In this document: piece after piece, positions 6,722-8,769 of the stretch
How the letters are laid out: the number at the start of each line of letters is the position of its first letter
Numbering within the stretch: the first letter of the stretch is position 1
Source of the DNA: Verrucomicrobiota bacterium
Lineage (GTDB): Bacteria; Verrucomicrobiota; Verrucomicrobiia; Limisphaerales; DSYF01
Direction of reading: 5' to 3'
NCBI GenBank assembly: GCA_025457725.1
Contig: JALOTU010000215.1
Location: forward strand, 1 to 8,769
Length of the DNA: 8,769 nt
The notes under the pieces: generated by a model
What the model was told of the DNA's origin: nothing
What the model saw: only the letters and a program-made list of their open reading frames with translations
Databases searched by the model: none
Translations under genes and position numbers: made by a program

Positions 6722-7324
6722 ATGACCATGAAACTGAATCTGCTTCTCTGCGCCGCCACCGTGTTGGTGTTCGGCGGTTGCGCCAGCAAGACGGCCTACG
6801 TGGATCCGAACAGCTCCAACCTCATCACCACCACCGAGGGCATCAACATCCAGGACTTCAGCCAGGCGGCGGATGCCATGACCGCGTCGCTGATTGATAA
6901 CTTCATCAATCCCGGGATGCTGCGGAGCGGCGAACCGGGCGAACCGGCGCTGCTGGCCATCAGCCGCATTCAAAACAACACCGGCCAGCAGCTCGACACG
7001 GACATGCTGGTGAAGAAGATGCGGGTGGCCCTGCTGCGGACCGGCAAGGTGCAGACCAGCACCACCATTGCCTACGGGGGCCCGGAGGATCCGCTGGCGG
7101 CCGAGCAGCAATCAGCCCAGGAACTCTTCGAGGACAAGCCGCACAGCCGGCTCCCGGATTACACCCTCTCCGGCAAGATCATCGAGGATCGCACCAGCGC
7201 GGGCCGCACCAAGCAAACCAGCTACATCTTCCAGCTCTCCCTCAGCTCGCGCGCCGGCATCGGAGTGTGGGAGGACGAACGCACCATTGTCAAACAGGGC
7301 AAACGCGCCTCGGTCGGCTTCTGA
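6722..7324 (+). CDS. lpoB: LpoB-family lipoprotein (penicillin-binding protein activator family)
   Basis: 200 residues. Signal peptide residues 1-19 end in FGGC with Cys20 as the lipidation site. Residues 40-200 match the LpoB domain: DFSQAADAMTASLIDNFI, then LLAISRIQNNTGQQLDTDML, then a helix VKKMRVALLRTGKV, then YTLSGKIIEDRTSAG, QTSYIFQLSL and the end WEDERTIVKQGKR. In E. coli, LpoB is an outer-membrane lipoprotein that reaches through the peptidoglycan to stimulate PBP1B. Here only about 20 residues separate Cys20 from the domain, and the Pro-rich linker of the E. coli protein is absent. Start choice: ATG 6722 (or 6728) leads straight into the signal sequence, whereas an in-frame ATG at 6686 lies inside the previous gene and would spoil it. 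Activity on a PBP is inferred from family only; PBP1B-type partners are not in the window. Confidence 0.85.
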   Translation: MTMKLNLLLCAATVLVFGGCASKTAYVDPNSSNLITTTEGINIQDFSQAADAMTASLIDNFINPGMLRSGEPGEPALLAISRIQNNTGQQLDTDMLVKKMRVALLRTGKVQTSTTIAYGGPEDPLAAEQQSAQELFEDKPHSRLPDYTLSGKIIEDRTSAGRTKQTSYIFQLSLSSRAGIGVWEDERTIVKQGKRASVGF

Positions 7325-7358
7325 TCTCCAATCGATGCACTCAACGATCCATCCCGCC

Positions 7359-7718
7359 ATGAAACCACTCTTCCTCCTCGCAGGCTTCGCCTGTCTGATC
7401 GCCGCCTGCGGCTGCAAGACCAGGGACACCGCCGTTCGTGTGACCAACCAAAACTCGCCCGGCCCCAAGGTCGGCACGGCCGTGGGCACGGGTGTGGGGG
7501 CGGTCGCCGGCAATGTCGCGGGAGCGGGAGTCGGCGTGGTGGAGGGAACGACCGCCGCGGTCGGATATGTCTTCGAGCCGCAACCCACGCGCGTGGTGCG
7601 GCATTGGAAAACCGAAACCACGGCCGATGGGCGCACCATTCAGGTGCCGGTGGATTATCTGGTGGATGAACAGGGCCGCGTGATCAAGGAGATCCCGCCC
7701 GGCCAGGCCTTCCGGTAA
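7359..7718 (+). CDS. Small glycine-zipper lipoprotein, unknown function
   Basis: 119 residues with no family I can name precisely. A hydrophobic signal (residues 3-16) ends in IAAC with Cys17 a good lipobox; Cys19 is an alternative. Residues 35-63 are a glycine zipper: Gly at 35, 39, 43, 47, 51, 55, 59 and 63, eight in exact i+4 register, with Ala, Val and Thr between. Such helices pack tightly in membranes, as in SlyB-type and other glycine-zipper lipoproteins. Residues 76-119 form a soluble tail with basic and Pro residues (RVVRHWKTETTADGRTIQVP, then VDYLVDEQGRVIKEIPPGQ) that looks like a pair of beta hairpins. I start at ATG 7359, since an in-frame ATG at 7335 adds eight residues before the signal. 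There is no clear Shine-Dalgarno site. It follows lpoB by 34 bases and may be its operon partner. Confidence 0.75.
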   Translation: MKPLFLLAGFACLIAACGCKTRDTAVRVTNQNSPGPKVGTAVGTGVGAVAGNVAGAGVGVVEGTTAAVGYVFEPQPTRVVRHWKTETTADGRTIQVPVDYLVDEQGRVIKEIPPGQAFR

Positions 7719-7738
7719 CACGGACATCACAGGGATTC

Positions 7739-7753
7739 AGGGGGCTGGGGGGG
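7739..7753 (+). promoter_or_regulatory. Shine-Dalgarno site and G7 tract before the prepilin-like gene
   Basis: AGGGGG at 7739-7744 is a plausible Shine-Dalgarno core nine bases before ATG 7754. The spacer ends with seven consecutive G bases (7747-7753) touching the start codon. The G-run itself could also pair with the anti-Shine-Dalgarno sequence, so the exact site is ambiguous. Confidence 0.45.
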
Positions 7754-8464
7754 ATGAAACGATTCGCAGGGAACACGGGCCGGAGCCGCGCCTTTACTCT
7801 CCTTGAACTGCTGGTGGCCATCGCCCTGATCGCAGTCCTTGCGGCCCTGCTGCTCCCGGCGCTTTCCCGGGCCAAATCCAAAGCGCAAGGAGCTTCCTGC
7901 TCCAACAACCTCAAGCAGTGGGGGCTGGCCGTGCACCTGTATGCCGGCGATCATGGAGACCAGCTTCCACCCGAAGGCTGGGCCAATCCGCCCGTGTGGC
8001 CCTTCCAGTCTGTGCACACCAACAGTTGGTACGTCGTTCTGCCCCGGACCCTGGGATTGCCCTGGTACTATGACATGACGTGGCGAACCAACGCTGACGC
8101 AGCACCCGGACGATCCCTGTGGATCTGCCCCAGCAATACGCGCCGCAGCAACGGCAAGAACCTCTTCCACTATTGCCTCAACGGGTTGCTCAACGGCACG
8201 GGGGCCACGGAGCAGAACATCCGCCTCAGCGCGCTGCCCAAACCGTCCTGCCAGGTCTACCTCTTCGACAGTAAAAACCTTCCCGCAGTCCACGCCAACC
8301 CCTCCAGCCCGGGAGGCTTTGCCCACACCAATCTGCACGCCCAAGGATGCCGGTTCCTTTTTGTCGATGGTCATTCGGCCCGCTTCAAGAACACCGACTA
8401 CTGGGATTTCACCATCAACCGGGCCCGCACCAACAATCCCCATCTGGTCTGGCTTTCGCGCTGA
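7754..8464 (+). CDS. Type II secretion/pilin-like protein with H-X9-DG motif
   Basis: 236 residues. The N-terminus is a class III prepilin signal: a short basic leader (residues 1-13), cleavage expected before Phe14, Glu18 as the conserved Glu5 of the mature protein, and a hydrophobic helix to about residue 36 ending LLLPALSRAKSKA. The residue before the cleavage site is Ala13, not the classical Gly; Ala is common in verrucomicrobial members. A globular domain follows with SCSNNLKQWGLAVHLYAGDH (residues 48-67), an ICPSNTR Cys segment and, near the C-terminus, H195-X9-D205-G206 (ending FLFVDGH), a signature of the planctomycete/verrucomicrobial pseudopilin-like family. The roles of these proteins, which occur in many copies per genome, are mostly unknown; they are probably processed by a prepilin peptidase and exposed in the periplasm or on the surface. 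It starts 35 bases after the preceding gene, which may or may not share its promoter. Confidence 0.9.
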   Translation: MKRFAGNTGRSRAFTLLELLVAIALIAVLAALLLPALSRAKSKAQGASCSNNLKQWGLAVHLYAGDHGDQLPPEGWANPPVWPFQSVHTNSWYVVLPRTLGLPWYYDMTWRTNADAAPGRSLWICPSNTRRSNGKNLFHYCLNGLLNGTGATEQNIRLSALPKPSCQVYLFDSKNLPAVHANPSSPGGFAHTNLHAQGCRFLFVDGHSARFKNTDYWDFTINRARTNNPHLVWLSR

Positions 8465-8475
8465 ATCCAGGTGCC

Positions 8476-8504
8476 TTGAACCGGTTGAGGCTGTGCCCCA
8501 TAGT
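8476..8504 (+). promoter_or_regulatory. Possible sigma-70-type promoter for purS
   Basis: TTGAAC at 8476-8481 and CATAGT at 8499-8504 are separated by 17 bases, the optimal spacing, each matching the consensus at four of six positions. Transcription would start near 8511, leaving a leader of about 60 bases before purS. It lies just after the stop of the prepilin-like gene, where a new transcript for an unrelated pathway would be expected. I saw no terminator hairpin in 8465-8569. Confidence 0.4.
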
Positions 8505-8569
8505 CGCGCCCGTCGACGATTTCGCTGGCACGCCGGGACAGGTTTTTGGAACATGCCCGCCGCGACGGC

Positions 8570-8769
8570 ATGAAGGCGAAAATCATCATCACCCCAAAGA
8601 AGGCGGTTGTGGATCCGCAGGGCAAGACCGTGCAGGTCGCGCTCGAACACATGGGTTACTCCGGTATCCGGGCGGTTCACGTGGGCAAGTACATTGAAAT
8701 CGAACTGGAGGGATTGGATCAGGATGCGGCCCGCAAATCCATTGACGCAGCCTGTCACAAATTCCTCAG
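8570..8769 (+). CDS. purS: Phosphoribosylformylglycinamidine synthase subunit PurS, 5' part (cut by right edge)
   Basis: 66 complete codons are visible; the family is usually about 80-85 residues, so most of the protein is here. PurS is the small dimeric subunit of the three-part FGAM synthase (PurS, PurQ and PurL), the cytoplasmic step that converts FGAR to FGAM in purine synthesis. Evidence is the start KAKIIITPKKAVVDPQGKTV, in which VxDPQG is the family hallmark, then ALEHMGY and VHVGKYIEIEL (residues 36-46), which aligns with the RIGKYMEL segment of Bacillus PurS. The ATG has no strong Shine-Dalgarno site. It forms an ATGA with the stop of a six-codon frame beginning at 8553. purQ and purL would be expected just beyond the window. 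Confidence 0.92.
   Translation, partial: MKAKIIITPKKAVVDPQGKTVQVALEHMGYSGIRAVHVGKYIEIELEGLDQDAARKSIDAACHKFL

Noticed and set aside
7727..8758. Minus-strand frame of 343 codons
   Set aside because: Antisense to the prepilin-like gene and to purS, both strongly supported by motifs; the product shows no domain.

Overview
The window looks like chromosomal DNA from a GC-rich member of the Verrucomicrobiota (Limisphaerales/Pedosphaera-like). This is inferred from two features: a prepilin-like protein with the 'AFTLLELLVAIALIAVLAALLLPALSRAK' style of N-terminus (see the 7754 entry) and an H-X9-DG C-terminal motif, which is abundant in that phylum; and a secreted protein built from a fibronectin-III domain plus tandem cadherin/Ig-like repeats. 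No mobile element, CRISPR array, rRNA or phage gene was seen.

Layout. (1) 1-1235, minus strand: the 5' part of a secreted fibronectin-III/cadherin-like repeat protein that runs off the left edge. (2) 1236-1756: about 520 bases without a convincing gene, holding the leaders of the flanking genes. (3) 1757-1843, plus: tRNA-Leu(CAG) with an encoded CCA end. (4) 1879-2670, minus: hisF, the cyclase subunit of imidazole glycerol phosphate synthase, convergent with the tRNA. (5) 2797-7718, plus: six closely packed envelope genes. They encode a CsgG-fold protein with a PEGA domain, a second CsgG-like protein with a FlgT-like C-terminal domain, a COG3014 TPR lipoprotein, a YcfL-family lipoprotein, an LpoB-family lipoprotein (penicillin-binding-protein activator family), and a small glycine-zipper lipoprotein. 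(6) 7754-8464, plus: a type II secretion/pilin-like protein with H-X9-DG. (7) 8570 to the right edge, plus: the start of purS (purine biosynthesis, FGAM synthase small subunit).

The six-gene block is the point of interest. COG3014, YcfL and LpoB are known as neighbours in some gammaproteobacteria, where LpoB stimulates the peptidoglycan synthase PBP1B from the outer membrane. Here the same trio lies downstream of two further proteins with a CsgG/LpoB-type fold and upstream of a small lipoprotein with eight glycines in perfect i+4 spacing. Tight spacing, an ATGA stop/start overlap and four predicted lipoproteins suggest one transcript and one periplasm/outer-membrane complex. A complex that couples cell-wall synthesis to an outer-membrane structure is inference.

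The first gene of the block has an anomaly. Its reading frame does not stop where the second gene begins but continues 467 bases out of frame through it, while an unused in-place ATGA sits exactly at the junction. This looks like a one-base indel, in the assembly or the genome.
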